Assembly: GCA_036852015.1 (NCBI GenBank)
Contig: JAANDG010000436.1
Span: forward strand, 62,001 to 126,000
Length of the DNA stretch: 64,000 nt
Origin: Pelodera strongyloides
Lineage: Eukaryota > Nematoda > Chromadorea > Rhabditida > Rhabditidae
Direction: 5' to 3'
The translations under genes were made by a program, and so were the position numbers. Shown one piece after another: positions 11,339-22,749 of the stretch; positions within the stretch are counted from its first letter, which is position 1, and each line of letters begins with the position of its first letter. The notes beneath the pieces are model-generated. The model saw nothing but the letters and a program-made list of their open reading frames with translations, was not told where the DNA came from and made no database searches.

Positions 11339-14300
11339 CTACTCAGTTTTCCGTCTCACAACTACATGAATCCCTAAGAAGATGGCACTTAGAAGGACAA
11401 GAAGGCCTCCGACACAAAGATAGGAGATGCCCAGGAAATAGTTCTTAGACCCAATCCATGTGTTTAGGGCTATAATGAACGATTTATTGATCTTCATGTT
11501 GTCAACCGGATAATCTGAAAGAAAAATATTAAAAAAAACCCAAACTATGTAAGTTACCAAGGATGCGTTAAACTGTAGGTTTCTCGTAAGTAATACACAA
11601 ACATACATTTATTTATTTATTTATTAAATACACCAAAAGGTGTGCATCCGAGGATGAGAGTTAAAAACGAACATACAAACGGAAACAGATGACTGATTTG
11701 ATTAGCAATGAGATTTGACATTCTGCATTTGGAATATTGTTGCAAAGGAATAAAGCCAGCATTTTTGTTTGAGCAAACCTTGAATCAATCCCTTTAGCAA
11801 ATATCACTTACATATAACTTACTGTATGTAATATGAAGCATATATTCTCCCTTAGGCATTCCATGTTTGAAATAGTCCGCCTGGCGATCCAGTATACGGT
11901 AGACTTTGCGGAATTTAGGAAGGGCTGCGGGCTTCATCCAGACCTGGGAATGCAGTTGTTGAGAGTACACGAGACAAGCCATTTACAACATTTAGGCAAG
12001 TCAGCTACGTAACCCAAGGTTTAAATCAATAATAACTATATCAATCGATACCTGAAAATCGATACTCTCGAATCCTTTTTTGGTGTCATTGGCGCCGAAT
12101 TCGCACACATTCATTGTCCAATTAGGTGGACGCATTGTTCCCTAAATGTGAACTTTTAGAGGCATCTTATTAAAGCGAAATACCGGCCGGTTTTTGAAAC
12201 CCATCGTGGGCAACTGAATTATTTATGCTAATTTGCTCGAATTTAGCTCTATCTTTCATTCTAATTTATGTTAATTTGCATAAGCTGCACAAGGGTGTAT
12301 TCGATGTGTTTCAAAAAACGGTTGGTATTTCGCTTTAATATAAAGGGGAAAGGTTTGTTTGTAACGGAGTCAGCAACGAAAATTAGAATACCTAACGTCT
12401 GCTTTCATGCTTGCGCAGAAACAGCTCTGCCATTTCTCTTTTTTTTTTACGTTTCAGGCGTTTGATATAAGTAGGTCAACTTTTCGCAACTCTTCAAAAT
12501 AAGCGTATTTGAGTCTTATTAAATAATCTATGGGAAGATACGTGTCAAATGTTTCATATAGGTATACCTCTTCGTGAGTACTTCGAAATATCGCCCATGT
12601 AGGTATTGGAAAGTCGCCCCCGAGCACTTTATAAGGCAAAAGATGATTTTGCAATGAAACCTGATATTAATGGACACTTCTATGACTGTTAACTTAGGTA
12701 ATATTGTTGTTTCAAGAACAATAAATGAGCCTTTGCTAGGGTATAGTCAGTAGGGCACTACCACATTTGACAAGTAAATAGCGTTTCGAAAACCCCACTA
12801 GAAGACTATGTTTATTTCTTTCCCATTCATCGATTGAAAAGTTGTCCGCCAACCTCAAATACATCACACAACGTTTTATTCGCGGGAACGTGCGGGTTCT
12901 TGAACTTCCTCTCCTGTTCCAGATTGTGCAACATTCCTACCGTAGTCACGGGCACTTCCATCTGGCCCTGAGGAGTACTGTAGAAGAGTTGGAAAGTATC
13001 TGAAAACGTTTTCACATAATAAAGACCAGAATCCTAACTTGAGTTAACAGGTGTATCAACATATCGCTGCTCGATTCAAACGCCAAAACAAATTTCATAT
13101 TGTGTTTTTTTTTTAAATTTTCTGCAATACTACGAGGTAATAAATAAATGTTAATACGTTGAAAAGGTTGTTTTCTAGAACGCATAAGTGCGTTTTATTG
13201 ATTTTTTGGATGCAAACCCTACCATTGAACATAGAATCTGCCATCTTTCCACACGGCGCATAAGGGATATCAGACTTTGTCCCATTTTCAAATCGAACAT
13301 AGTCAAATGGCCCACAGTCTTCAACTTTGTCAAGTTTTCCTACCAACTGAAAAGGCAAAATTAAGGTCTGAAACATGAAAAACAGAAGAAACGAAAGTGT
13401 GTATATGTACTATGTTTTATGAGCATATATGTGGGATATTATATGTGATGCTTCCTGTTGAGTTAGAGTGAAACTGAAGAAAGCTACAAAAATGCCCTAT
13501 GACTGACATATTTTGACGAGCTTACAACGTTTAAAGCGAAATACCGGCCGGTTTTTGAAACGCATCGTGGACATTCTTACCTGTTTATGCAAAGTTGCTC
13601 GAATTTAGCTCGATTTTTTATTCTATAATCTATGTTCATTCGCATAAGCTGCATAAGAATGCTGGTGCACTCGATGTGTTTCACGGCCGGTATTTCGCTT
13701 AGACACCAAACTGGTTCCAATGGATTTGTATTTCTACGGCTTGGCCTAATCAAAAATAAACTTGAGTACAAAAACTAACTTGTTCATCATTTCTCGACTT
13801 TATATACAGCCGATTGTTCATGTAAAACCCGTCTAGGCCGTAGAAGAATTTCACAGTGCCCTAAATGATACAATTACAAGCAGATCTGAATTAAATTTCA
13901 GACGTTTATCTTAATTAAACCTTAACTCACATATAATCAATGAACACAAAAAAATCGTACTTACATTGAAATCAGTGTCCAATTGTATTGTATATACACA
14001 AGTGTTATTTGACGGGTCGAACACAAAACTATTGGCCAGAGACCCATTTGGGGTCCTACATTCAGTGTAGTCGATTACCAACTCTTTGGCTGCAATAGTA
14101 AAATAATTATTTTTAAATTGATTCCTTTTATGAATTACTTTGCTCCCAACTTAAATTATAAAGGTCTCAACGCAAGCAAGGAAAAAATGTGTACAATGCG
14201 TCAATTTTTTTTAGAAAATAAACACAAATCCAACCATTTTCCGCAGTCAAGTAGAATAATATTCCGAGTCCAATAAATAGAATGCCAAGGATGAGAAATG

Positions 14301-15038
14301 CAGGCATTACAGTAGTAGCATTGCATACTGGACGATAGGCCGTTAGACGTTGTTGGGCCCATTTTGATTCTAGATTAGATTTCAAGTTGGAAAAGCGATA
14401 ATTCACATTGTATTTTTACTATGAATTAAAAATTTACAGAAATTACATTTACTCGTAGAACTAACTTACTCTGGGGTCTGCCATCTAAAGATAATTTGAA
14501 TTGTTTGAAAATTTTCATCGTTTAAAGCACAAGGCGATGGACAAAAAGCGATAAGACTTTCGAATATGTCCCAACTGATTCATAGCCGTATGTCAATGTT
14601 TGCACATGAGTATGAAACGACATGAAAGCTAACAAATATATCTATCGATGTTTATAGGTTACGGGGGAAGTTATTCACCAACTGATAGCATTTTGAACCA
14701 TCTATGTACATTCTACTCATATGGTTTTCTGCGGAAATTCATCTCTGCTCTAAGAACGTACCGTAGGCTACCCTGATTCTGTTTCTTAAAATTAATAATT
14801 TCTTAATTTAGACATTTTTGTTTTTATTTCAAGGGACTTTTCATAAAATACCGCATTGTTATGATATTTACACCTGTGAATATCGTATGTACGATATGAG
14901 GATATATTTTATATTTTTCCCTCGTTGCCTTATAACATAACTATAAAAATATAATAAAACTAACGCACCTCGCGGTTTATTTTTGTTTTTGTAGCGGTAC
15001 CGGACGGTCGGTCCCTGAGGAACTGGTGTATCTGCCAT
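11339..15038 (-). CDS. CDC50/LEM3 (TMEM30) family flippase beta subunit
   Basis: Ten exons give 360 residues, the usual family length: 14969-15038, 14470-14484, 14235-14369, 13965-14089, 13780-13860, 13223-13346, 12854-12999, 12052-12141, 11823-11943, 11339-11514. The cytosolic N-terminus carries the QQRLTAYRP motif. Membrane span 1 is at about 49-69 and span 2 at about 327-354. The ectodomain has the family signatures FYMNNRLYIKSR, APCGKMADSMFN (172-183), VWMKPAALPKFRKVYR and TWIGSKNYFLGISYL, plus N-glycosylation sites such as NGT at 163. CDC50 proteins bind P4-ATPases and carry them out of the endoplasmic reticulum to flip phospholipids across membranes. The second exon is only 15 nt. An open in-frame segment between exons 7 and 8 could be an extra exon. 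Two introns hold copies of the TTAAAGCGAAAT element. Confidence 0.92.
12171..12338. mobile_element. MITE-like element, TTAAAGCGAAAT family, copy in CDC50 intron 7
   Basis: Begins taaagcgaaataccggccgg and ends with the inverted ggtatttcgctttaa. The interior matches the copies at 6987 and 13531. No coding capacity. Confidence 0.7.
13531..13700. mobile_element. MITE-like element, TTAAAGCGAAAT family, copy in CDC50 intron 5
   Basis: Starts ttaaagcgaaataccggccg; the right end is cggccggtatttcgctt, and part of the expected tttcaaaaaccgg arm is missing. Confidence 0.65.
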
Positions 15039-15199
15039 TATGATTATGAACTTTTATCGTACATTGGACCTAAAAATAATAATAATAAAACAATTTTATT
15101 TTTTTATGTTTATTTAAGCTTTAAATATGTCAGTCATTACGCAAATACAATGGAAAATAAGTTTTTTTTTGACAGGGTTCTAGGTTTTTTTATTACTTG

Positions 15200-15960
15200 A
15201 ACACAGTTTCTCGCTATGTGAAGTCTACTACACAACGCGGAACTTGGCTCCAAGGCTGCACCAGTTTTGGGTGTTGTTCCGCACCGTGGGGCGCGCCGCT
15301 AGATCCCCCCGGAAGGTGCCGTAAAGGTGCAAGGCTGGTGCGTACCTGGCGCCGCCCTCCTTTTACGAGCCGTACCGCACTGAGAGCCGATGAGTTGCGC
15401 GCCGCACCATTTAGGGAAACAAAATGCGCGCCGCAAAGGAATGGGAAACAAAATGCGCGCGGAATAGAAATGGCGCGCAAAGTGTTTCCCGAAAAGGTGC
15501 GGAAACGGTGCGGAAATGGTGTGGCGCGCAACTTGCGCCCCGCACCATTTCCGCACCTTTTCGGCAACGTTTTTGAAAGCGCTCGGAGGATCTGCCGTAA
15601 GTGCAGTTGTTGTACTAATATTTTTCCGCAAGCACAGGTCTCACATGTGTTGTGTAGCCGAGTGGTCTAAGGCGCTGTTCAGAGAAAGTATCTAACAAGA
15701 GTGTAGGGTTCGAATCCAACACGTTGCTTTCTTTTTGCAGTTGCTACTTTTTTTCCGCACCTTTTCGGCAACGGTTTGGGGGTGTTTCCCGCAACAGTTT
15801 GGGGGTGTTTCCCGCACCAAAACGGCAACCAGAGTCGGTGGAAAAACTTTTGCGGCGCGCATCAAATTCTTTTGCGGGAAACACCCCCAAACTGTTGCCG
15901 CGCGCAACTCTTGAGTTTCGTTGCGGTGCGGCACCCGGACCGAGTTTCACCGCGCTACCA
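15200..15960. repeat. Composite GC-rich dispersed repeat with a tRNA-Leu-like core (copy 1)
   Basis: This block is shared almost base for base over about 15385-15880 with 57820-58345. It contains a long palindrome of gcggaaatggtgcg type arms (about 15480-15565), a tRNA-like segment (15648-15728) and inverted copies of gtttgggggtgtttcccgc at about 15774 and 15876. Overlapping open frames on both strands come from its simple GC-rich sequence and are not genes. Confidence 0.7.
15648..15728 (+). pseudogene. tRNA-Leu-like sequence inside the dispersed repeat
   Basis: A polymerase III A box (TAGCCGAGTGGTCTAAGGCG) and a perfect B box (GGTTCGAATCC) are spaced as in a type II (Leu/Ser) tRNA. The T stem and acceptor stem do not pair properly, so I do not call a working tRNA. 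The same segment recurs at 58101-58183. Confidence 0.5.
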
Positions 15961-16376
15961 TCTAGCCCTATTCCGTTATCATACCATTACCCATCCTAAG
16001 TAACAAACGTTTGTGTTTTCTTCCCTGTTGGTGAAAAAATCTTTCTACTTTTTACTTCCTTTTCAATAAGAACACACCAGACTCTAAATATCGATAGTAA
16101 TTTTCTCTCTCGCACTTTTTTTTTGTTCTTTCTCTAATGAAAAGTCAAGGCCAGATATAGCGAGAAGAAAATATAGTTCAGAATTAGTACAACAAAAAAC
16201 AGAGTTTGGTAAACAAGACGGCTTTTGTCAACATTTAAAATTCAGTAATTAAAAATATTTTTATGACGATATTTTATGGAGCTAGTTGTTCACACATAAG
16301 TACACCTAATTTGTGTCGAAATGAATCACATAGAAATATTTGTGGCATCGATGTTGGTAGGTTTAATTTAATATTC

Positions 16377-16731
16377 TAAAGCGAAATAGCGGCCGATTTT
16401 TGACACGTATCTCAAATATCAACATTGCTGTGCATAATACGCAAATGAGCATTATTAGAATAAAAAAATCGACACCAATTCGACCACACTTAAAGCGAAA
16501 TGCTAGCCTCTTTGGAAAATTTGCATATGATAAGCAAATCCTATGCCTATGGATCCTATGCTAATTTTGTACGATTGCCGTGGACGATCGTACAAAATTA
16601 GCATAGGATACATAGGATTTGCTTATCATATGCAAATTTTCCAAAGGGGCTAGCATTTCGCTTTAACATAAATACGTAGGAATGCATCTATTTGAGATGA
16701 GTTTCAAAAACCGGCCGTCGTTTTGCTTTAA
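16377..16731. mobile_element. Nested pair of TTAAAGCGAAAT palindromic elements
   Basis: An outer element (aaagcgaaatagcggccg at left, aaaaaccggccgtcgttttg at right) is split by an inner near-perfect hairpin at 16489-16666. The inner arms run from ttaaagcgaaatgctagcc through gataagcaaatcctatg to a short centre and back. Both carry the same terminal TTAAAGCGAAA, so one family member inserted into another or grew inside it. Confidence 0.7.
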
Positions 16732-19700
16732 AGTCGTTCAGCAATTTGCTCGCGTGGGACTTAAAATACTACGTACTTACAGCTTCTCTATAACAGCCAG
16801 TTGGAACGTATGTCCGACGCCTCAGATGATGCATTCCCAAGTATCCCAAGTAGTGTATAAATGCGCGATGCTGCGCTATTTTCTATTCTAATTATATTAA
16901 TTTGCATGCAACATATGGGAATGCAGATCTCCCTCATACGTTTCAAAAACCGTCCGTTAATCACGTTTTCCGTTTTCTGTCAGGGAACCCTTTTCAAAGG
17001 GAAATATACTCTAAACAGAATGTTTATAAATCACTCTGAGAAGGAAGTTGCAAAAATAACAAACTCAAGGTTATTTGATAATGATATTTTCTTCCGCGTT
17101 TCATTTTTATATGGATAAAACATAGGAGAGACTAGTATAACAGCAAATGTTGCAAGCATCTACACGGAAATGAAACCACTTATTTTGAATCATATTTTCA
17201 TCAAAAACACACACACCAATGTAGAAATTGATTATTTTCATTGGAAAATGCTTTGCAAAACAGATGGCTTTAGCGGATTACAATTACTAAATTAATTTAA
17301 GTTATTTGCAAATTCTCTTGCTCAGGCTCAGTAAATTATTGATTAATTGATTGAAGAAAATAATATCTAGGCTAGAAGGAAACCCAGTCAATGGCATAAT
17401 TGCCTGAAGAACCCGGCGTACATATGAAAAGTGAAAATCAAATATTGTAAAAGTCAGAAACGGGTCGGGGTCGTGTATTCATTTGCTTCTGCGGCAAATG
17501 TACCGTTTTGTGTGCAAACAAATCAATGGCGAAGGTCTGGAGCAGTCTCTGAGTCAACTATAAACTACAGAAGAAAGAAGGAGACTTAGAATACATAGAA
17601 TAGAAGGGAGACTGCAGGCCTGATGAAGGCTTGGCAATGACGAAGCAAAAGGTAAAATACTCGAAAAACTAGTATATTAAAGTGATTTAACGTATATTTG
17701 TCAACGGGATTTCCAAATACATATGTATTGTGCGAATGAATAAAATTAGACTAAAAAATCGCGCTGTATCGAGCAGTTATTTACATAGGCTATATGGGAA
17801 CTCAGCGTCCAGCATACGTTAACCGGCTCTTCGGAAACTAGATATAAATATGGATGAAAGCAATAAAAGGATAGAGGTGAATGCAACGGTGATTAGAATT
17901 TTAGAAATGTCATAAGTAAAACGACACATAAGAATACAATTTGAACATAGAGAGCCCCATAGAATAAAAAAAATTCCGTTACTTAAATCAATATGAATTA
18001 CGAAACTTATCAGTTGATTGTTGAGTGCACACAACAAAGAGTATTGTTGATTAAAATTATCAACGGGTTTCTGACGTCATTTTAGGAAAAAATCAATTTA
18101 TTTTGCTGACAATGAGAGTAATATAGCATTTTTTGTTATTCTTTTGCGGACGTTGCACTTTTACTTATGCTGTAGAGTTCATATGTACGCACAAGTTTGT
18201 TGGAATTCTATGATAAACATTCAGCCATAATGCACTGTTATATGTAACTGATCGACAGTTCGACAGTTGTAATATATTATTTATTGCAGTGATAGATACA
18301 ATGGTTTTATATAAAGTAGATGTATATTTATAAGTCTGATGTATTTGCAATGGGCGAAGCAGATCATTGTCCAGTTTTGACACATTGAAAATAACACGTT
18401 TTTTCCATAAGGAATACAGTCATATCAAAATAAATGTCCAGTCATATATGTATGCTAGCGTGAACTCAGTGAACTGTGAACTACCAAGAATTAGCCTGAA
18501 TTATCTACTAAAACTACCTTTATACAATACATGTTTAATTTGCTTTACATTGGTTTTTTTAATGATCATATTAATACAGTGCATTTATCGATTTCACTAC
18601 AAATACTGTCGACGGAGCGTTGATGGAGAACTTTACTAGGTATAGGGTATAGGTAAGAATAGATAGGAACGTTCCAAACCCAGCAAGTTTATAAAACAGT
18701 AGCTATATCAAGAAAATGTGGATACGATAATACAAACGATACTCCAAAGCACTCATGTAATCATTATTTCTACATTCTTGGCAGTAGCAGATGTACTCAT
18801 GGTATAACCATATGCAAGATGATCAACTGTGGCGCCTTTGGCAGTTTCTACATGTCGAGATGTGCGGAGGTTGGGATCATTTATTTAAATATTACCATTT
18901 GTTTTCAGTTTTCAACAAGATGCAAAACCTAGGACAGCGATCTGAAACTTTTTACGCAATTTACAATTACCTTGTTGGTGCCTAAGCTCCACGATAAGCT
19001 TTTGTGTTGCAAGCAACAATGGCATTATACCTTTTTGATACTCGAGTAACTTTATTTTCCCGATGCACACTGTAGGATCATGGATTTCTTCCTTTTTGTT
19101 GCAAACCGCAAGTAAAAGTAATAAAAACAGACCTTTCTTTGCGGCGACGCACCCGGTTTTTTTTTCACTTTTTTTTCTGCGATTGGTGGAGTTTTTTTTG
19201 GAAACTCTGGGGAGCGATTCGCGAATGTAAATAAAAAATAAAAAATTTATGTACTGTGGTTATCATAAAAGAGGGCAACACGTTGCAGATTTTTTTGCAT
19301 TTTGTATCGAAGCTGGAAATGAGGTGCAATTTGTTGGAGATGTCTAACGATCATTATGGAAAAAATTACACGTATTGAAGTGTTCTTATATTTACGGTTA
19401 ATGTTTCACGGTTAACATTGTGTTTAGCTATGGCTATTGGTGCAATCAGTACAGATTTACAGATACTCTTATGAAGAAATACATAGATGCAGTTCTATCA
19501 CATTCAAATCCGAAGTTCACAGGTTTTTTAGCCGGATGGATTTCATGTACGAATCCTGAAACTTGCTTATAATCAGATTAATTTAAAGCAGTATAATCTC
19601 CGGATTTTGAAAAAAAAAAAACTTTTTCTCTCTTACAATTATACCCACTTGCATGTAAAGCATGTGAATGCAGTTATTACGTTTCAAAACCGATTCTTAT

Positions 19701-20160
19701 ACCGCTTTAAAATCTTGTACCAATAAAGTGTTCGGAACTGTTAAACTGTTAATCTAATGCTCTAAATAAAGGTAGGCCGCATCATTTTCTCTAAATCTGC
19801 TCGGGATCTTAATTGTAACCTTGAGACGGCATTGAACAGCGACCCGGCAGCAACCCAGAAACTAAATTAGTGATAGAAGCTAGCACAAGAGAGTGATAGT
19901 TATGATAGTGCGCGCTCGATGGTCAGCGAGCGGGCGCGCTCGGTGCAGAAATAGCTAACCGGACAGCGAGGGTGCAGGCAACCTGATGGCGGCGGGTGCT
20001 CTAGCGCGCGGGGTGCGCCGGTAAAAGAAGAAACCGTTTTTTGCTCTAAAAGTACTAGGAAAACGGTGTGGTTTTAGGGTTGGAAATGGTCTGAGTAATG
20101 AAAGTTTGACGGGTTTGACCTTGTACTAATGGCAGGCAGAGATAATAGCGGAATGCAGGG
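16732..20160. other. Gene-poor interval upstream of the collagen gene
   Basis: AT-rich. Short hydrophobic open frames occur at 17819-18037 (-) and 18367-18639 (+), but they lack ATG starts and I could not link them into a gene. A 64-codon ATG frame at 18791-18985 (+) follows an acceptor-like ggcagtagcag, yet has no recognisable feature. GC-rich low-complexity sequence lies at 19900-20010. Confidence 0.5.
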
Positions 20161-20166
20161 AACGAG

Positions 20167-20173
20167 TATATAA
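20167..20173 (+). promoter_or_regulatory. TATA box of the collagen gene
   Basis: TATATAAAG lies about 60 bp upstream of the collagen start codon in an otherwise GC-balanced segment. Confidence 0.6.
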
Positions 20174-20232
20174 AGGTAAGAAATTGCGGGGTAAGGCAGA
20201 TCCCCTCACCCCGGGCTCTCCATTCAAGTATA

Positions 20233-21383
20233 ATGGAGATCGACCACAAGATCAAGGCGTACCGCTTCGTCGGATATGCCGCTGTCTGCTTCTCCGCTGT
20301 CGCAGTGCTCTCTATCTGCATCACCTTGCCTATGGTACATTTTATTTCATTATTATTATTTTAATTTATTCGGATTATTTACGATTAACTATTTAGTATT
20401 ATTTTAATTTTATTAGAATGATGTAAATATATGTATACGTATAGTAACATTAATTTTAACAATATCAATGTATTATTGATGTAAGTGTTGTCAGTGTGCA
20501 ATTTCCTCTATGTTATGGAGCTCGATAGAAGGGCGTAGCATTCAAGGTTACATTTACATAATACCATACAGTGACACTTTATAGTGTAGATATACTACAT
20601 GGGGATGTGTTGTAGGTGTACAACTACACTTCGGCCGTGCGTCGTCAGCTCTCTTCTGAGATGGCCGTGTGCAAGAACTCAGTGAAGGGAACTTGGTCCG
20701 ATGTGTACCACCTCCGCTCTCTGCCTCTGAACACCAATGGAACTCGTGTTGCCAGACAGGCCGACCAATGCCAGGGATGCTGCCTTCCTGGACCCGCTGG
20801 ACCCAAGGGAACCCCCGGAAGACACGGAAGACCCGGAAAGTCTGGAGCCCCAGGAATGCCCGGAAACCCTGGTATGCCTCCTCAGGGTATGTGCGAGCCA
20901 ATGACTCCTCCTCCTTGCCCTGCTTGCGAGGCTGGGCCTGCTGGAGCCATGGGACCCCCTGGAACTCCCGGAGACAACGGACAACCTGGAGGACCCGGAA
21001 ACAAGGGACCCCCTGGAACCCCCGGAACCCCTGGACAAAAGGGACGCCCTGGACAGCCCGGACACCCTGGAGCACCTGGACAGCCTGGACAGCCCGGACA
21101 TGGAGCCGAAAACAAGCCTGCAGTGCCTGGACCGGCTGGACAGCCTGGAAACCCCGGACCCCAGGGACCTGCTGGAAGACCTGGACAACCCGGACGTGAT
21201 GGAGCTCCTGGACAGCCTGGACAGAAGGGACCCAAGGGACCTAATGGACAACCCGGAAACGATGGAACCCCCGGAAACCCTGGACATGCTGGAAACTCCG
21301 GCTCCGAGGGAGAGCGCGGTATCTGCCCCAAGTACTGCGCCATCGACGGAGGAGTCTTCTTCGAGGATGGAACTCGCCGTTAA
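20233..21383 (+). CDS. Nematode cuticle collagen
   Basis: Two exons, 20233-20334 and 20616-21383, join in phase 0 to 289 residues. Residues 1-34 (starting [17 protein letters not shown]) and the next stretch form the nematode cuticle collagen N-terminal domain with a membrane-anchor/signal segment. An RVAR site at about 78-81 fits subtilisin-type (BLI-4-like) processing. The cysteine knot QCQGCC begins at about 85. A short Gly-X-Y block, a Cys-bearing interruption (PPCPACEAG) and a long Gly-X-Y block follow. The C-terminus is [19 protein letters not shown], typical of this family. The protein is secreted by the epidermis and cross-linked into the exoskeleton. Polyadenylation signal AATAAA is at 21451. 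The gene directly precedes the Tyr-rich protein cluster. Long open frames in the other reading frames here arise from the repetitive GGA CCC-type codons. Confidence 0.95.
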
Positions 21384-21619
21384 ACACTTTTCTAATAAGC
21401 AAATTTCTTATTCTTATTCAAGCTTTCTCAGTTGTAAGGTCTCAGGAAAAAATAAACTTTACATCTTTACGAAGTGGTTATGTGTGAACTTGTGCAGTTA
21501 TGCAGATGCAGAGAACTTATAATGTAAACGGCATAAGTCATGTCATAAGTGATTAAAATGCAGAAAATTTTTATTTGTAAAATGTCGTTTTGTACAGTCA
21601 TGAGATGGAGATTTCCCGT

Positions 21620-21983
21620 TTAATTCTTCTGCTCATTGAGAAGTCCACTTCGGGGAGCACCACTTTGGGGAGCAGCTCCCTGAGGTCCACTCGGGTTTCC
21701 TCCCTTGTTCGATCCCCATCCATAGTATGCAGGATAGGCGGCAGCGTATCCGTAAGGGGAGTAAGCTCCATAGGCCGACGGGTAGGCGTATCCGTAAGCG
21801 GGAGCATAACCGGCATAGTATTGGGCATCAGAAACCGAGAAGGAAAGCACACAAGCCAGAGCAGCAACGAAGAAACTGAAAATATATTAGATGATTTTTT
21901 ATAGTTGTATCATAAATCTTCAAACAATAAGCAAGAAAGTTAAATCATTGAAGAAAATCATGAACTTACATCTTGGCGATCAT
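21620..21983 (-). CDS. Tyr/Gly-rich small secreted protein, copy 1 (class A)
   Basis: Exons 21970-21983 and 21620-21875 give 89 residues. Signal peptide MIAKIFFVAALACVLSFSVS DA is predicted to end before QYYAGY. Copy-specific changes are S-P in GAYSPYGY and S in APQSGAPRSG. Its intron matches that of copy 4. AATAAA (as TTTATT) is at 21570. The TATA box is TTTATA on this strand's complement at 22041-22046. The 14-nt first exon places the start ATG 9 codons' worth of intron-free sequence short of the cleavage region, so the ATG is fixed by splicing: no other ATG in the second exon restores the signal peptide. Confidence 0.88.
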
Positions 21984-22333
21984 TTTGTATTGTTGGAGTA
22001 GTTATCGACTGTGAAGTGCAGTTCCAATCTTCGGAACTCTTTTATACTTTTCCTTTTTATTTGCAAATGGGACAGTGTACACAGAATGGACATTGTTCAG
22101 GGTTTTCTTGAATAAACAGAAATGGTGACTGCTTCGGATTGTTCTAAAAAGAAATTGTTAATATTAACAGAGAGTCAGTACTGTTTGTTGTATGCAGTGA
22201 GAAGTGCGGCCTTTTTCATTTCACAAAGAAGTAATGGTATTCCAGAGAAACTAGGGGGAAAAGTAAATACTCGGACAAATATAAAGACGTTCAGATATCC
22301 CAGAGATACCACCACTCGACTCTCTCGGAAACA
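21984..22333. promoter_or_regulatory. Shared divergent promoter, pair 1 (class A left, class C right)
   Basis: 350 bp between the two start codons. The class A side carries ATTTGCAAAT, GTGTACAC and a TATA box (TTTATA, 22041). The class C side has TATAAA at 22280. The whole spacer reappears inverted at 32261-32608. Confidence 0.75.
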
Positions 22334-22691
22334 ATGATCGCCAAGATGTAAGTTATTTGAATATTAACTGTTTTTACTATCGGGAATTATGCATATCGTA
22401 CCTCTTTTGTACTTTGAATACAATTTATTTATGGTATGCCTTTTCAGTTTCTTCGTTGCCGCTCTGGCTTGCGTGCTTTCCTTCTCGGTTTCTGATGCCC
22501 AATACTATGCCGGTTATGCTCCCGCTTACGGGTACGCCTACCCTTCGGCCTACGGAGCTTACTCCGCATACGGATACGCTGCTGCCTACCCTGCGTACTA
22601 TGGATGGGGATCGAACAAGGGTGGACCTCAGGGAGCTGCTCCCCAAGGTGATGCTCCCCGAAGTGGACTTCTCAATGAACAGAAGAACTAA
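22334..22691 (+). CDS. Tyr/Gly-rich small secreted protein, copy 2 (class C)
   Basis: Exons 22334-22347 and 22448-22691 give 85 residues, the shortest intact copy, because four codons (GNPS region) are missing between SNKGG and PQGAAPQ. It also has D in APQGDAPRSG where the others have G. Intron and promoter match copy 9. The trailer holds the shared cgaaatttcacaaataaa block with AATAAA at 22736. Confidence 0.88.
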
Positions 22692-22749
22692 ATGGGTGAA
22701 TGCGAACAAATGACTGTACAAATCGAAATTTCACAAATAAAAATTGCAT

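Noticed and set aside
15197..15670. 157-codon open frame and overlapping frames on both strands
   Set aside because: Lies wholly in the GC-rich dispersed repeat; the same pseudo-protein appears at 57.7-58.1 kb.
15648..15728. Functional tRNA-Leu gene
   Set aside because: Boxes A and B are good, but acceptor and T stems do not pair and the second copy has drifted in the anticodon region.
17819..18639. Hydrophobic frames suggesting a chemoreceptor-like gene
   Set aside because: They lie on opposite strands, lack ATG starts, and could not be joined to further exons with recognisable motifs.
20554..21343. Long open frames on both strands over the collagen gene
   Set aside because: They are shifted or antisense readings of the Gly-X-Y codon repeat; the collagen frame alone has the full domain structure.
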